Below are positions 10,745 to 24,619 of a stretch of 64,000 nucleotides of DNA, in pieces. Each line of letters begins with the position of its first letter. The stretch's first letter is position 1. The stretch is from Ignelater luminosus. Taxonomy: Eukaryota > Arthropoda > Insecta > Coleoptera > Elateridae. Location of the stretch: the NCBI GenBank assembly GCA_011009095.1, contig VTPC01005629.1, forward strand, positions 24,235 to 88,234, given 5' to 3'. Both the position numbers and the translations under genes were made by a program. A model generated the notes under the pieces. The model was not told the DNA's origin and did not search any database. It saw only the letters and a list, made by a program, of their open reading frames with translations.

Positions 10745-13200
10745 CCTGCCGGAGACTGAGGGCCGTTCCTTAATTAATCAGCTTTTTCTCTTTTGCATTT
10801 TATAGTGTTTTCCAAGACTTTTTTGGTTTACCGCTGAATATCGAAATTTCAATAAAAAATGAAAGCAACTAAGATGTCATAATTGCTGATGACACGATGT
10901 TAACTTACTTTCTATACTTATTTGCTTTATAACTTTCCACATGAGAAGAAGAAACCTAAATTTATTTAATTTGCTAAATTTATGTCTTCTAAAGAATTCA
11001 TACCGCAATCATCTATTTTTATAAAATATTTTTTAACACGTGTGTATTTACAAGCGGGATAAGAACTGTTACAAAAGAATCACATCAAAGCAAAAAAGTA
11101 ANNNNNNNNNNAAAACAGTAATTTTTTCTCGACCAAATCATTCAAACAGTCAAAACATCTTTTTGGACTCAAAGCAAGCATGTAACCCTTTAAAGTACGT
11201 CCTAATTTATTTAAAATTAAAAATGATTGTATCTACTTTTTCTCAAATAAAAAAAAGAAATTAAAAAATATGAATGTATGTTTAAAATTAACCTCCCACG
11301 TTGACATATTTTACCATCTAACCAAACGTTCACGACTCTTTTTCAGAAGGTTTTTTATCCAAGATAAAAATACATGAAAATTAATATTTAATATTAATTA
11401 TGCTGCTTTATGCTGAAACTTTCTAATTAATATAAATTAAACACAATTTTGTTTCATTTTATTTAAAAATTGTCCTGTCATACCTACAGCTGCTTAAGAC
11501 GTTTATTTTTATTTTTTTCAAAAGTGAATAAACCTGAAGAGATTTAATTTTAAATTTGTTTTCATTTACGTGAAAGAGAAATGTTTACAAAAATGGAAAT
11601 TTCTATTGTTTTTTAATTAATTACGTGGTAATTAGCGTATTTTTAGAAATATTAATTAGATTGCAATTATTTTTTTAATGTATGTCTTTGACACTTTCAG
11701 TAAAAAGCAATTTACTTCTTTATATGCATTAAAGGTACTTGAGTTATGTTTGTTAACTTCAAATGCTTCCAAATCGTTTTATTTCTGTTTTTTTATTGTA
11801 AAGGTTATAATTAGGATACAATACAGGGTGTTAAAATTGATACGGTAGATTCATAATGACTACACAAGTATTTTCTCAGATGAAAACTACAACTGTCGAT
11901 TCGTCTTTATTACGGCATTAAGAAAGTTAATGACAATTTATATTGCCAGAAATGCGCTTAACGCATTAATTTATTTGAATTTAATCAAGAATTCTAAATA
12001 AATTATTCTTAAAAATTCTCATTCTTTACCTATACACTGGTTCTAGTGCAATCCCCATTTTAGAAAAGTGTTTTATTACCTACTCATTCTAAGCACGTCA
12101 CCTGATTTGAAGGAAAATACCTCTCACCTCTCCTGTCTCATCTCATACCCAATACAGGCTGGTTCTCATCTTTCCATTTTTTGCCAGCTGATCAGTTTTT
12201 TGGTTTCCTCTTACGCATTACAAGTTCGTTAAGCTACTAATATAATTATCAAAATAATTGGTAGAATCTGTGACTATAAAGATTGCCAACGAAATATACA
12301 ACAATAGAGAACACAATTATTTTCTTGTTTTTCCTAGTAAAATTGCCCTGAGACATTTTTCCTTTTTCCATATTTAAGCAATGTACCTCTACATGTAGTA
12401 CAATATGCCTCATTTTCTATGCATTCATGAAATATCTTGGTTACTATAAGCGATAAAGCGATGAAGTCTGTACAGTGCTGCCCTAACCCTTCAATCTAAG
12501 CTCATTGGCAGAAACGAAATTTAGCGTTTGTTTTTTGTTTTCAAATTATTTTCTCAAAAGTTTCTTTTCTTGCCCAAATAATACAAACCGTTACCAATCC
12601 GTATGTCGAATGTATTTAATAGTGAATAACCGATGGCGAACGATTGCAGTACATATTCCAGTGCTGGACAGTCTTGAATACCTGCTGGAACTTCAGCGAC
12701 AGCTGTAAGCACCACTTCCTTGGTACTGGAGCTATTTTTCTATGACCTTGCCAGATATTGTATGGCAGGCATTCAGATATCATTCTCCTGATAATGAGAC
12801 TATTTGAGACTCTTCCTCCGTGTGCTGTGCTGTGTAGTTGACACCACCATTCTTCCTGATATAAGGCGTTGTCGCTGTGGTGAACACGCCAACATGCTAG
12901 TTGTTAGCCATCCAAAGTTTCACTAATCGTATCGCCGTCTGTTAACCGTCTAAAATTCAAACCACCCAAATCCTGAGCGTGTTGTGGTGTGGGAATGCGG
13001 CCCCTTTTTAAATCGAATTATAATTTTATTTTATTTTTAATTTAGAATATTAGATAAATTGAGTATAATGATTTTGGTCAACTTGAACATTAGTTGGTTT
13101 TCAATTTCCTTGAAGAAGTAGAAGGGATGATCTCTTCCTCATTTGCTTCGTCTTCACTTGTCGCATCTTCTCTACACTGACTGCTTTAATTTCCTTTGCT
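10745..13200. other. no recognisable gene; contains the small assembly gap
   Basis: AT-rich sequence with no frame I can assign on either strand, no terminal repeats and no RNA gene. Confidence 0.5.
11102..11111. other. assembly gap, 10 N
   Basis: Ten consecutive N. The frame that appears to cross it is an artefact of the N being read as unknown residues. Confidence 0.99.
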
Positions 13201-16200
13201 ACTCACTCAACTTATTCGTTCTTGCAGGCTGTTGTTTCATGACTGTTCAAGGCATGATGGGCATAGGAAAGAACAATTGAACCGAAATTGAACCCTACCT
13301 TTCTGCAACGACATGCATTCCTGCACATTTTTTGCATTTGCATGAAATAAATTTAAGCAGGGATTGTGGAGCCGCTTGCCTGTCACTCTTGCGTGAAGAA
13401 GGACCCAAACTTGTAGTAACCCATTCCCATTCAAAAGAACTTTTCTCATTTCCCAACCATGTGTGCACTTGGTAGTAAGTCCTCAGACTATGATACTTAG
13501 CAGCATCACTGGTTGGCGGCATTCTAGCAAGATTACATTTGGTTTTGACTGCAGCCCTTGTAAACAAATTGTAGCAGAGGTAGTTAAGGTCTTCTTTTTT
13601 AGGGTTCCCTTCATACAGTTGAACAAGGATAGATTCCCCTGCCTTAGCAACGTCTTCAGCTGTTGCCTTAGGATTCAAAAAACTCATTGCTTCATTTTGA
13701 AGGTGAGGTCGTTGTTTGAGACATAAGCAACAGTTTCTTTTTTTTGGCTAAAAAGTAGGATGTTGAATTGCACTCACTGAACGCGTGAAGAAACATTAAC
13801 ACACTAGAGAAGGTGTGTTAATGTTGATGTTAAGGTTGATGAATGAAAAATATCACCATGTTTACCTTTCCGCATTTCTGGAGATACATATTTTTGGTTT
13901 CCTGACACGTTAATGCAGTAGATCTACAGCTACATCAAACACAAAAACTGTAAAGAGCACTTATAGAAATGGCAGTGTTGACAGTCAAAGAATCTGCATC
14001 TTCTTCGACCTGGAATACTTGAACACTTGCTTTTTGAAACGTATCTTTCAACAGATCAATAAGCCGTCCCTTGTTGCTGTCATTTGACAAAAATGTTTTT
14101 GAGAAAGGTGAGCTGTTGCTTGTTCATCAAATACGATATCGGGACATACATTTCTCTCATTCCGGCGAATGCGTTCTGAGCTTTTGTGCTCTTCTCACTC
14201 CCTTCCACTGGGTAACCATTAAGGAGGACAGCTACGTGTTTACAATTAATTTTTTTAGAGATATTTAGAGTAGGTAGCAGCTACAGTACTAAAGCTTGCA
14301 TGGTATTGTCAGTCTACTTTGTGGAGCAGATGGAACCATTAACCACCACAAGTGTACTAATCCCTTGAATTTGATTTTTGTTGATAGGAGTAAATGAATG
14401 GTATAGAGTAGATTTTGTCTCTTTACGCACAGAAAATTGAAGTCGGAAATGAAGACAATTCATAATTTAAGAAGTTTCTGAAATCCTCATCGGACTGCTT
14501 TGTTATACAGACTCTATGAAAAATCGTGAGGGAATCAATGATTAATGTTTTCTTTCCCACTCTCATACTGTATGTCGTGACCTTGTCCTTACGTTTGAAT
14601 GTCACTTTTTAAAGTTGTTACTAACCAGTCTTGACATTTCTTTCTTGCCAACTTTGTATTCCAGAATTGATGGATAGCAGGGAATCAAGAGTGGTGAGCG
14701 GAAGGTACCGATTAAAGCATTGCCTCAGCTTTTTGAGGCTTGCAAGAAGGCCTTGTAACTCTCTATTTTATCACAAATATTCTGTAAGTGGACCATGCTC
14801 CAAGAGTCAATCGGATGAGGACAGCGTTTGTAATGCCTCGACCACGACCTACTGAACTCTTCATGTTTTTCATGAGCATCTGTTCGATGGTCATGTCTGA
14901 CCAAATGCCACTCTAGAATTCCTCAGTGCGTCGTATTGCGAAATAACCATTAGTGAATTGATTATACTTATCTGGATTCAGTCAAAAAAAGTAGCTTGCT
15001 GCGTGAAAATATGGCAGCATTCCATGTACTGAGGTGAGGTGAAGCTCCCAGTTTCCTGACCACTCAGCCTCGATGAACTGAATTATTACTGTCACCATCT
15101 TCAGGTACTGGGCCAACAACTTAGCAGTAGGACCACGACTTTCAAGTGTGAGAAGAGCTTTGCTGAACTTGGCTGAGATAGCTATACATTGTTTATTTTC
15201 ATGAGCTTTCAAAATTTGTGACTGATCTTCAGTGGTGAGGAAATCAGTTATCACAGTGAAATGAATTGTTTCTAGAACTAACCCAGCCAACTAAAGCTAA
15301 AGTGTGATCGCTAACAGCTGGGGAGTATGCATGCTCTGAAAATATATTCTCCACACCGTTTGCAGTGTATCTTCCTGAGAACAGCTCTTTTATGCCATTT
15401 CCTGACGTAATTTCACCAATTCAACCCATATACGACATGAGCATATGGAACTCACCCACTCTAGCTACTACATTCTCTAACTGTACATTGCTTGCAAGGA
15501 TGTCCTAAGCTTTGAGGGAGAGAGGTTAATCGAACGTGAAGAAACATGCTTGAGGGATTTGTATCGGCCACTTGCCAATTAAAGCGCTGTAAATATAGCA
15601 TTATATTGGCTGGGTGGAACATTAATAAATAGAAATCATTCTACTTTTGAAAGTTGAAACGGGCTATCTTTGTGAGCCTGTTCTATAAACCCGTTCCAAC
15701 TAGAGATTCTAAAATTGTCCAGCCGAAAGAAATGATGTATACTTGGTTTAGTGTCTTTCAGTATGGGTAACATCAGCAATCGTTATGCTTTGAAGCCCAG
15801 TGTTTTTTCCTTTTCGATAGGCTTGCAGCTGTACAGAACCGGTTCATTCAACAACGTCGGCAGCTAAACACTTTTTGACGCGTGGAACTTTAGTGTTGGG
15901 AGCCACAACATGACGAGAAGTAAAAGTCATAATGCCTCTTACGGCATGGAAAGTACCTAGATCATCAAGAGTGTTGATATTAAAATTAGAGTTATCGAAA
16001 ATGAATTGACCACAAGTTTCTCAGGTCGCAAGATAGTGAACAATGGAAACGTACAGGTTTCTGTGTAAGAGGAACAAAGTTTTGCACGGAATTCTGGTAC
16101 AGGTAAACGCTGATTCCATTCAGGAGAGAAGAAGAAGAGGAACGTAGTTTGACTGCAGTAATGAGTGCGTGAGAAATTGCAACGCACTTTTTCTTTTTTC

Positions 16201-16680
16201 TTGCATGCTTCCACTGAGGTTCTTTTATTTGTCAAAACGCTTGCTTTAAGAAAATGAAGCAATAATTTAGGGATTACAGTCTCTACGTCTTGGAAATTAC
16301 TAGGTAGTGAAAAGACTGTGCTATCGTACAGTTGAGAACGAATGTCTCCCAAAATACACTATGCCTGTTTGCTAGCAGTTTCAGCTATCACTACATTTTA
16401 TCTATATTTATTGAAAAGGCGTGAGTTTACTGTCCAGAAGTCTCTTTCGATTTTGACGAGCAGTTCATCAAGGTCAAACTAACATTCCTCAGATTTCTGT
16501 TCCAAATACGAGTAAATACTCTCCACTGCTTCATCTACGTTGGTGGCAGGCTGATAACCTCTAAACAGGTCATTCTCATGTTTAATACGGCGTATTATAT
16601 TCAAAATCAATTCATTCCCTCGTTTATCAGCTGCTGTTAAGAACGTTTTCTTGATTTTATCACTCTGTTCCACCATATGA
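13200..16680 (-). pseudogene. E1: large unnamed repetitive protein with PIN/FEN1-like nuclease block and Cys-rich C-terminus
   Basis: Read right to left, fragments of one long protein keep a fixed order across many frameshifts. N-terminal block 16,676-16,440 ends with VDEAVESIYSYLEQKSEEC. ~16,000-15,880: FNINTLDDLGTFHAVRGI. ~15,500-15,300: VGEFHMLMSYMG then ELFSGRYTANGVENIFSEHA. 15,290-14,982: AEWSGNWELHLTSVHGML. 14,605-14,423: FKRKDKV through NYELSSFPTSIF. ~14,100-13,990: FLSNDSNKGRLIDLLKDTF followed by EEDAD. 13,687-13,240: MPPTSDAAKYHSLRTYYQVH, then SFEWEW and a Cys-rich tail (CKCKKC). The order FLxN...DAD, with VDGG and VVFDG visible in E2, resembles the acidic core of PIN/FEN1-type nucleases. 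I recall families with this block order repeated in arthropod and cnidarian genomes, without an agreed name. Function is inferred only. Confidence 0.72.
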
Positions 16681-16689
16681 ACAACGTTC

Positions 16690-19600
16690 CTTTTTGATGG
16701 AGGTGGCGCGCCGAGGTCACAAACTTAGACTTGTTATCACTGTTCGTAACCGAAAACCATATCAAAAATTCAAAACTATCCGATCTTTTGCAAGGAGTAG
16801 CCGTGTGTTTATACAGATTCACAGCGAGATTTTGGTACTTTCGTCCCTAATAAAAGTGCCCGAGCAAATGACAACAGTTCCGGAAAAGGGCGTTATGCAA
16901 CGAAAACCTCAACTTCGTCTCCAATCGCATTAATAGCTAAAACTGATAAAAAGATAAAACCGAAATGACAGAACTGGACATTGTTGTTGGTGACATCAAA
17001 ACTTTATTACCATTATTGAAATTCTTAAGACAAGTACCAAGCTAACAAAATTGACGGAGAGAAATCGAAAGGTAGAGAGAGAGAATGTTTAGGATTTAAT
17101 AAAAAGCTACCTATGACTAGGATACAATGTGACGGGATAGTCTTCGAGAACAGTCTGGATGAACATTCCAGAAAGGATTCTTAGTTTGGCTTTGCTTACC
17201 AAGATAAAAATTGGATTGACTCAAAATCTAACGCCGAGATATGCAATCACAAACGAGGAATAAGAATAGATACCTAGTATCCAGCAAATTAAGAAGAATC
17301 AGTCAAAATGCTACGACTGTGATCTGAAAGTGACCATTGATAGAATACTCAAAAACGTAAATGAGGAAGACCAAAGTTCCCATAGGGTGTGGTCAGCATA
17401 ACAACTAACAGAAGAAATTGTTTTTAATTTTTACTTGGCGTCCTTTTCTACTAAAAATTGAGACTATCTAAGGTGTCCTAGTCAAAACTCCTGAAAACAC
17501 ATTTACCAAGTAAAGTACTGGAAAACAGTACAGTTGTAATTCAACAACTTACAAGGAAGAATGGTGTAAATTATAAGGAATAATTGAATTTAGAATCTGA
17601 AACCGATAAATACTGCTTTACCTGAAACATAACGTCAAAGACACAACAAGATAATAATGAGTAATTAAACAATCACAGCAAAACGCCTATTAACAGTGTC
17701 ATCAAATCCGGACGGTGACTTAGGGTCAAAATAAATACGTTGTTGCTAATTAAATTCCAGAAATTACTGCCAAGAGACATTTATTCACTCAACTAAACAC
17801 ATTTTCTCAAGAAGATATGCCCAGATCTGCAACTTTTTTTTAGTTTTTTTTTTTTTAACAGAACTGATATAATCCAAACAGATCAGAAAATATTTCTTTA
17901 AATCTTTTTTCTAGTTATTTTGGTCTATAATAGAATCGCAAGGCAAATAGAATCAAAATGTTTCATATCTAAGAATAAAAATCAAAACGAGTTCATTTCT
18001 TCTATATTTCTAACAAAGAGTTTTCCAAATAAACCGCCTAATTGTTTGATATTACCCCTACGAGTAGTAAAGCTAACAATTTAAATCGACACTAACGTTC
18101 AATTAACCATTAAACCCGCGTTTCTCTTGCCTACTGCCATGTTATCTGTTAATTCCGTGAAGAATGATTTCCAGCTGTTGCAGTTCACGCCGCCCGTCAT
18201 GGTTGAGTGAAAAGATAGAAGAGATTCGTTCCTTTGCCAAGCTTTTCGTTACATTTTATTTGTAACGTGAATTCTGAATACTCGGCGGCGCCTCCTACTT
18301 AGCCTCCTCATGTGGTAAACACGTGCGACCCCTTCTTGATGTCGGTTGTACATTTCTAGTATACTAAATGTAAGTGTACACTAGATGATATACGGTTGAA
18401 ACGTAAACGTAAAACAGCGTCGTCTTTCGCTGTATACTTGTCAACTGGTAATTATGAATCGTGTAAGAAGTTTAAGAATTTTCCGACCTACCGCAGATGG
18501 TAGGAGGAAATGTTTAATAATTGACAGGACGAAAACAAGAAAAAGTTAAAAATAAAGCGGGATTAATTTTAAAGATGAAGTAGAAACCGACAACTTCTAA
18601 AATACTTAATATTCCTTAAAACTTTTCAACGTGAGTTTATATTATACGCAGAATGAAAGTATTCACAACACAAATAAAGCTCTGAACTTCTTAATTAAGA
18701 CTTTTCTTCTCTTTTTTCCAACTAAAGTTTTCTGTTGCAAGCACTTAAATCGTAAAACGGGCATCAAATTTATTTTGCATTTGAAACTTGCAGACGACAT
18801 TCTGAGGTGTTAAGATACTTAAACGAGGAAGCGTTTCGAGATTTCCAAATAAGCTGCTTCACTCCTATATAGTGCATTAGGAGAAAATGTTTGAAGTGCA
18901 TTGTGAGAGGAAGAAGAGAAATATTTGTTTGACAACTTTTGCAGACGCTTTTCTGCTTTGTTTTTCTCTTTTGGATATTAACTAGAGGAGGTTTTAATAT
19001 ACTGCTATTAATGAAGAGAATAAAGGATTGAAAATTGTTTGTGCGTCATATTTTTATAAATGCACAGAGGAAGTTATTCATCTCCCGCTAAAGTACATGC
19101 AAAATATTTCTCTTCAGCTTTAATGTTTTCTTTGTTCTTGTCATTACTTCACATTCATTTAAAATTATTTAGATGTTCTTTAAATCGGACATTATAAATG
19201 AACCTTTATTTTCGATGTAATCTTATTTTATTCTCTTTTGTTTTCTTGTTTTAATTTATAAATGCGAAATGATTTCTGGTTTAAATTTAATTTACATCAG
19301 GTACGGACAAGCAATCAAATAAATTACTACAAGGTAATTTTATCATTTTAATGCATTTCACTGTCTTCTTGTACCCGTCATACATACCTTATTCATCTAG
19401 CAGGACTCTCTTCTATGCCGACTCCCGAGAGAGGAAATTAATAAACTGCTCTAAAACCAAATTGGTAATTGTTCAAAAGACGTAGTAGGAAAAGTTCTGC
19501 AAGATTTTCCATAACTGAATAGTAGCTGTTCAGGATATAACCCTGGAAGTGTCAAGCCCAAAGCGAAAAAACCTGACACAGACATGATGAAACTAAACAT

Positions 19601-21280
19601 CAAAATTAAAAATTATAAATTACCAATATACATAAATTGTTTGGTATGCCAAAAACTAGCAAGAGGGATCGCAGTTTAAAAACTAGAAACAGGTGAAGAC
19701 TTCTCCAGAAACACATATCTGAAGATGGAAATTTGTCAACTTTCAGGTTTCAATATTGCGCAACTTCTTTTACCTTATCTGTTTCTGCCATTTCAGTCTA
19801 AAGTCAAAGTCATTGTTGTTATGAAAGTAATTACTGATATTGCAGATATTCAAGCAAAAGTTTCTTAAATTCCAAATCTTTCCTCTTACTACTGTTGTGT
19901 CATCGGGAAGAAACAGTTTCTTCTTTACCTGCAAGGTTAACTTGGGTGCTCCATTGGATTCAAATTTTTAAATTAAAATATTTTTGAGTCTCTTGAGAAG
20001 GAAGCACATAAGTTGTGCAGTCTTAGACAGAACTGTGTCCTGCGAAGCACAGAACCTCACTTGAGTAGAAGGCAGTATCGTCAGTTTTAGAAAAAAACTG
20101 CTGTTTAGCAAGGTAGGTGGATAGTCATTGGAGCAGGGCCTTCAATTACATACCTACTGGGCACTCGTGTTTCGTTGTGTTGGCTTGAAAGATCAGAATG
20201 CCTTATATGCAAAATAAACAGCCCGCAAGGCTCAGCCTATACATGTGTTATTTAGCCAGAAACTGAATAACATAACGACGTAATACAAACACGGGTCTTC
20301 TCACTAGTCTCTCGTCTGCAATCGAGGGCCGAAAAAAGCAAAAAAAAGCAACAATAAAGTAGCGATCAGCAAGGGTCATGTAAAATTGAAAACGAAAATG
20401 GCACGAGAGTAAAATTACGATTTCTATTGTTTGTTTTGTGAGCATACGCGGTGTCAGAGAAGCTTGAAGGTATGGTACTTTAAGCAAGTTATCAAGGTAT
20501 GTTTTGTGATGTGAGACTGACCAGAGAACAAAGAGGATGGAATGACTTAATAGTGATAACTGGCCTTAAGGATTTTTTTAACAAGCACACATCGAGTCAG
20601 TTATCAGTTACCTGACCAGAAGCTATTGTTGATTCGAAAAGAAATTTAGAATGGAGGTAACGAGAATTGTTAGGTTTAGGATCGTTGCTCTCCGAAGGCC
20701 TGTTGATATATTTTAATAGAGAAGGTAACATGACGGTGCTCCAGCTCCAAATTTGCTTAGGGAGTTTACTCCTCTTCCGCGTCCTTGGTTCGGCCAGATG
20801 AGGACTCGATGATAGTTGTCGTGGAGACGCGGTTTTCAAGGATCTATCGACTGAAACAGACTTACTAGCAGAAGCTAGATACCAAAATAAAACACTCAAA
20901 TGTTAAACAAATGAATCTATTGTTCTCATACTCAAACTATACGCAAGTAACAATATAATAAGTGGAGTGCAAGGGGGTTGGGTTAAAAACTGAATTAGGG
21001 AGATGACGGAAATTTTCCGAGCAGGACGACCGTTCCTTCACGATACAATTCTGCTAGGTCGGTCAGACACCTTTCAGCACTTACCACAAGTAAGGGGGAA
21101 ACAGGAACGATCAGGATAAAGACACCTTATTACTTCTTGGGCTTCCCGAGTATTTATTGTCCTCAGAGGACACCAGAAGCATACTGTGGTTACCTGGACC
21201 GGCCCTTATTGAAGATGACAGGAACCGCCCATCCGATGGGCAGGCGATCAGCTCCTCCATGGAAGCGAGTTCAAGGAAGT
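16690..21280. other. no recognisable gene
   Basis: AT-rich, with a pure T-rich tract near 17,828-17,859 and a small GC-richer patch near 18,280-18,350. Open frames at 20,248-20,487 and 20,597-20,899 (minus) have no recognisable motif. No TE ends seen. Confidence 0.5.
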
Positions 21281-21284
21281 GAGG

Positions 21285-22240
21285 CAAACAATCGGATTCC
21301 AAAACTTAAATTCATTAAATTCTCCTTCAACACAAATACATTTTCTCCACCGGTTTGGCAACGGCTTAATTCTTGCATCATAAAAAAGTGGCGGATGCTC
21401 CAAAAGCTATTTACTTACAAATTCCTCAACTTCTGCGTTCATGGTCAAAATGCTGTCCTCTTAAAGACTCTTTAGCGCCCCGAATAGGTAAAAGTCACAT
21501 TGGGATAAGCCAGGACTGTAAGAAGCTAGGGTGTTTAAGGTTTATCCAACGAGTTTCCTTGATTTTCTCTTGCATAATGGAATGGAAAAATGGAATAACT
21601 GATTACGCCATTCACAGTTTTTTTATAATGAAGAAACTCGACTAGCAAACCACCATTCGCATCAAGAAAGACAACCACAAGAACTTCTCTGGCAGAGAGA
21701 ACTTTTCTTGCCTTCATCGAAACCCCAGCCCCGCTTCTCTTCGACTCCATATTCGTCCTCTTGTTTTCTGGTGTGAGTGATGGATGTGATCTCATTACAC
21801 GTCAAATGCTTCTTCTTCTTCGTCGAAACGATTCAGATGTCTTTCCGGGCATTTTTTCGTGGATCCGACACTTTGCTGAACTCAAGGTGCCTGGAACAAT
21901 TGCGTAGTCACTCCCAACACTTATCTCCACCTTCGATGCAATTTTTTCAATTGCTAGGCGTCGGTCAGTTTCGACAATACCATTGACAGCTGCAATCTTG
22001 TCATCAGTGATGCTCGAACGCGGACGACGTTTGTGACTTGCGTTTTTTACGACGTGTCCTGAAAACTACAGAACTGTTTGGCTCAATCATACAACTGTGT
22101 CTTAGATCCCAAACTATGTTTTCAGTCGAGTTAAAATCTGAGTCGATTTAATGCCTTCGTTGGCGAGTAATCTGATAACTGCGTTGCGCAACAGACAACA
22201 GTGCCTTTCGCCCACTCATGGTGCTATTGACGAACGGAGG
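21285..22240 (-). mobile_element. mariner remnant #2 (degenerate transposase)
   Basis: Minus-strand blocks in mariner order: NEGIKSTQILTRLKT (~22,170) in the N-terminal helix-turn-helix; KRRPRSSITDDKIAAV (~22,030); DRRLAIEKIASKVEISVGSD (~21,960); then 21,795-21,535 with LTPENKRTNMES, KARKVLSAREVLVVVFLDAN and LLVEFLHYKKTVNG, which flank the catalytic core; then YSPGLSQCDFYLFGALK (~21,500), with the third acidic position as CD. The GDE block and the DNARPH block with the second catalytic Asp are not found, so the copy has internal deletions as well as frameshifts and stops. It is of another subfamily from mariner #1 and older. Terminal repeats not found. Confidence 0.78.
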
Positions 22241-22244
22241 CCTT

Positions 22245-23600
22245 GGAAGGAGCGGACAACAGGGTTTTCCCTACCTATATTCCTCGAGAGCCCCAGTCAC
22301 GCCCTCTTCTTTCCTCAGTCTCAAGTCCACAATTCTGGTTTATATTTGAATGACCTACTTAAATTACATTTATTACACGTAAACTAAAATATTACTTAAA
22401 TATTTGACGGCGAGTTATAATATTCGTAACTTCATTACAAGCTGCTGGCACGATGTGTGATAGAAAGCGCACACTTGTGGTGATGCGATCGTAAGAAAGG
22501 CCATTTGTAATTGCAATGTACATATCAGCACCACAGTTGTACTCAACTGTCATTCGTTAAATTGTAGTATTACACACGAAACTTTAATGTCCCGTCCGGT
22601 TTTCCGCCAGGAAAACAGTGTTTTCGCCGACAACATCACTGACATCATTTTCCTACTTTGTCAGCCGGCACTGTCTAAACTGAGCCCGTACGAAACCGTA
22701 CCACTGCCGCTGCTCCACTCGACGCTAGTAACAATAAACTGTTCAGTTTCTGCTGCAGCCACTATTCTTGCTGTCTTCAAGACGTGAAGCCTGAAAATGG
22801 AAGCAATCACGTGTAGCTGATCTACCTCAACGTCTCCACATATTAAAACACCACAGACTGGAGAAAAGCAAGATTCTTAGATTGGACTCTAGTCTCAGCC
22901 AAAAATTATCTCTGAGATAATTATAATAGAGTTAGCAGCAAACGTCGGGCACTTGATTCACTGAACACAGTAAGTATGCCATCAAAAAACGTGTCTAGCT
23001 ACTTCTAACAATCCATGTTCTTGTCGGCACTAATTAACACCTAAACATTTAAATCAGCACCTAAAACGTATTTCTTTCATTAACTCTGCTGCTTCATTTT
23101 AAACGACTATACGAAGCTAGCAACCATAAACTGCTCGTCTGCTGCTAAAGCCCTATCACTGTTTCCTTTAACAAGTAGGGCCTGGAGGTGGAAGTAATCA
23201 TGTGTAGCTGATCAACCTCTACACCACAGGCTAAAGTGGAGCAAGACATCTAAATCAAAAATTAACATTGAGATGACGACGACGACGATGATGATGATGG
23301 AGAAGCTAACCTGAGATATTTGGTACATTGGCGGTATGCAATGGTTCAATGGAAATCATAAGCAGTGTTCTATCAGAAACACATCCAGAAACTTTTTGCA
23401 AACGGTGAATACTTGCATAAGTTGCATATCACCGGGTATGCTACCATTTCTGTATAAAGGACAAGCTTTCTCTAGTCGGAACAGTCTAATGTCTTGACAT
23501 TTATCGATCACGCAGCAGACTTATGGGTATCGGAAGATACAGGCTCGTAGCCTTTTAAAGCTGGTCACAAAAGACTCAGACAGGTATACCTTCAAGATGA
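22245..23600. other. no recognisable gene; short trinucleotide repeat
   Basis: No frame I can assign. A (GAC)n/(GAT)n run lies at about 23,276-23,300. Confidence 0.45.
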
Positions 23601-23839
23601 ATCAGGATGGCGGGCGGCTTTCATAGCTTCTCTTAGAAGGAAAGGTACTGCACTGCTGTTTGCGTGGACAGTCACCTTTATAAACCACTGGACATTTTGC
23701 AAAGTAGAAGGGACACTGACTGCTTAGAGTGTCACCTAGGACTTTGAAGATTCTGAAGTTTGATAAGTAATGGTGAGTTGACGAGTAACCTGTGTCACGA
23801 GTAGAGTTCGGACGGCAACCTCTTCTGGGATTGTCGCCA

Positions 23840-24245
23840 CCCAAAATGGTAACCCCGTACCAGCTCAGGGGTGCGGGTACGTGGAAGTCTCGTTGCTGCG
23901 TCGGTGGATAAGATAAGAGCGTGGTCGAATTCAAAGTACAGGATTTCGTAGCGAAGAATTCAAGGATTTAATTAAATAAAACAATAGGCTCATTTTAAAT
24001 CAACCCAAACGTCGTTGGCTAGGTTGAGCGTGAGCTCGTTGACCCGTCGACCCACTGACTGTTGATCGCTGAAAACCTGTTCATGTTTTTCTTTTTGCTG
24101 CTTCTTCTTCACGTCGAGGGCTGGAACAAACTCTACTAACTGTCGTTTTGGTTCTATATTTATACGGAATCGTAGTTGGCGTCCCCTTCCTTTGGAGTGG
24201 GGAGGGGCGTGGCGTATTAATATACCAAAAAGAGGTCAGCTGGGT
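23840..24245 (-). repeat. probable LTR of a Ty3/gypsy-like retrotransposon, with primer-binding site
   Basis: On the minus strand a TATA-like box (GTATAAATATAG, plus positions 24,154-24,165) is followed about 320 bases later by GGTTACCATTTTGGGTGGCGAC (23,834-23,855, counting to its end). The TGGCGAC start resembles the primer-binding sites of insect mdg1/412-type elements just inside the 5' LTR. Leader-like sequence continues to about 23,600. The outer edge is not defined and no second LTR or pol is visible, so this would be an isolated LTR or truncated copy. Confidence 0.38.
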
Positions 24246-24284
24246 CACTTAATTTTATAAAAGCGTCGCGTGCTTTTTTGACTT

Positions 24285-24570
24285 TGGTAATACCTGATAT
24301 TTGATATTAAAGACGACAGTTTGAGTTTCACAAAGTTCTTTACTTTTCGACATAGTTTTCTCGAAGTTCATTGCACTTACCCCAACGTTTCTCCAGGTAA
24401 GTGATTCGTTCGCGAAAGTGGGTTTTTCCAAGGCTCCCAAAACACTCGTCTACGCTCTGTATCACCTCTTAGTTTGACCCAAATATTTGTCTAGTCAGGA
24501 AAGTCTTGGACTTCAGAAACAAATAATAATCCGATTGAGCTAGATCGAGTGAATAGGGTAGATACGAAAG
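24285..24570 (-). mobile_element. mariner remnant #3 (C-terminal end only)
   Basis: Minus-strand frame with one stop contains YLPYSLDLAQSDYYLF near 24,560-24,515, the mariner block with the third catalytic Asp, and ends with RERITYLEKRWGKC and ELRENYVEK, the usual C-terminal RW-KC-G-YVE pattern. Nothing upstream of the third-Asp block is recognisable. Confidence 0.65.
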
Positions 24571-24619
24571 AATCTCAAATCTTGGTTCAGTCAATTTTGA
24601 TCAAAGATTCGGCTGATGT

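Noticed and set aside
11040-11264. 74-codon frame across the 10-N gap
   Set aside because: No motif; the gap length is arbitrary, so the frame is unreliable.
18280-18350. GC-richer patch as a promoter or CpG island
   Set aside because: Too small, no TATA/initiator pairing and no downstream gene.
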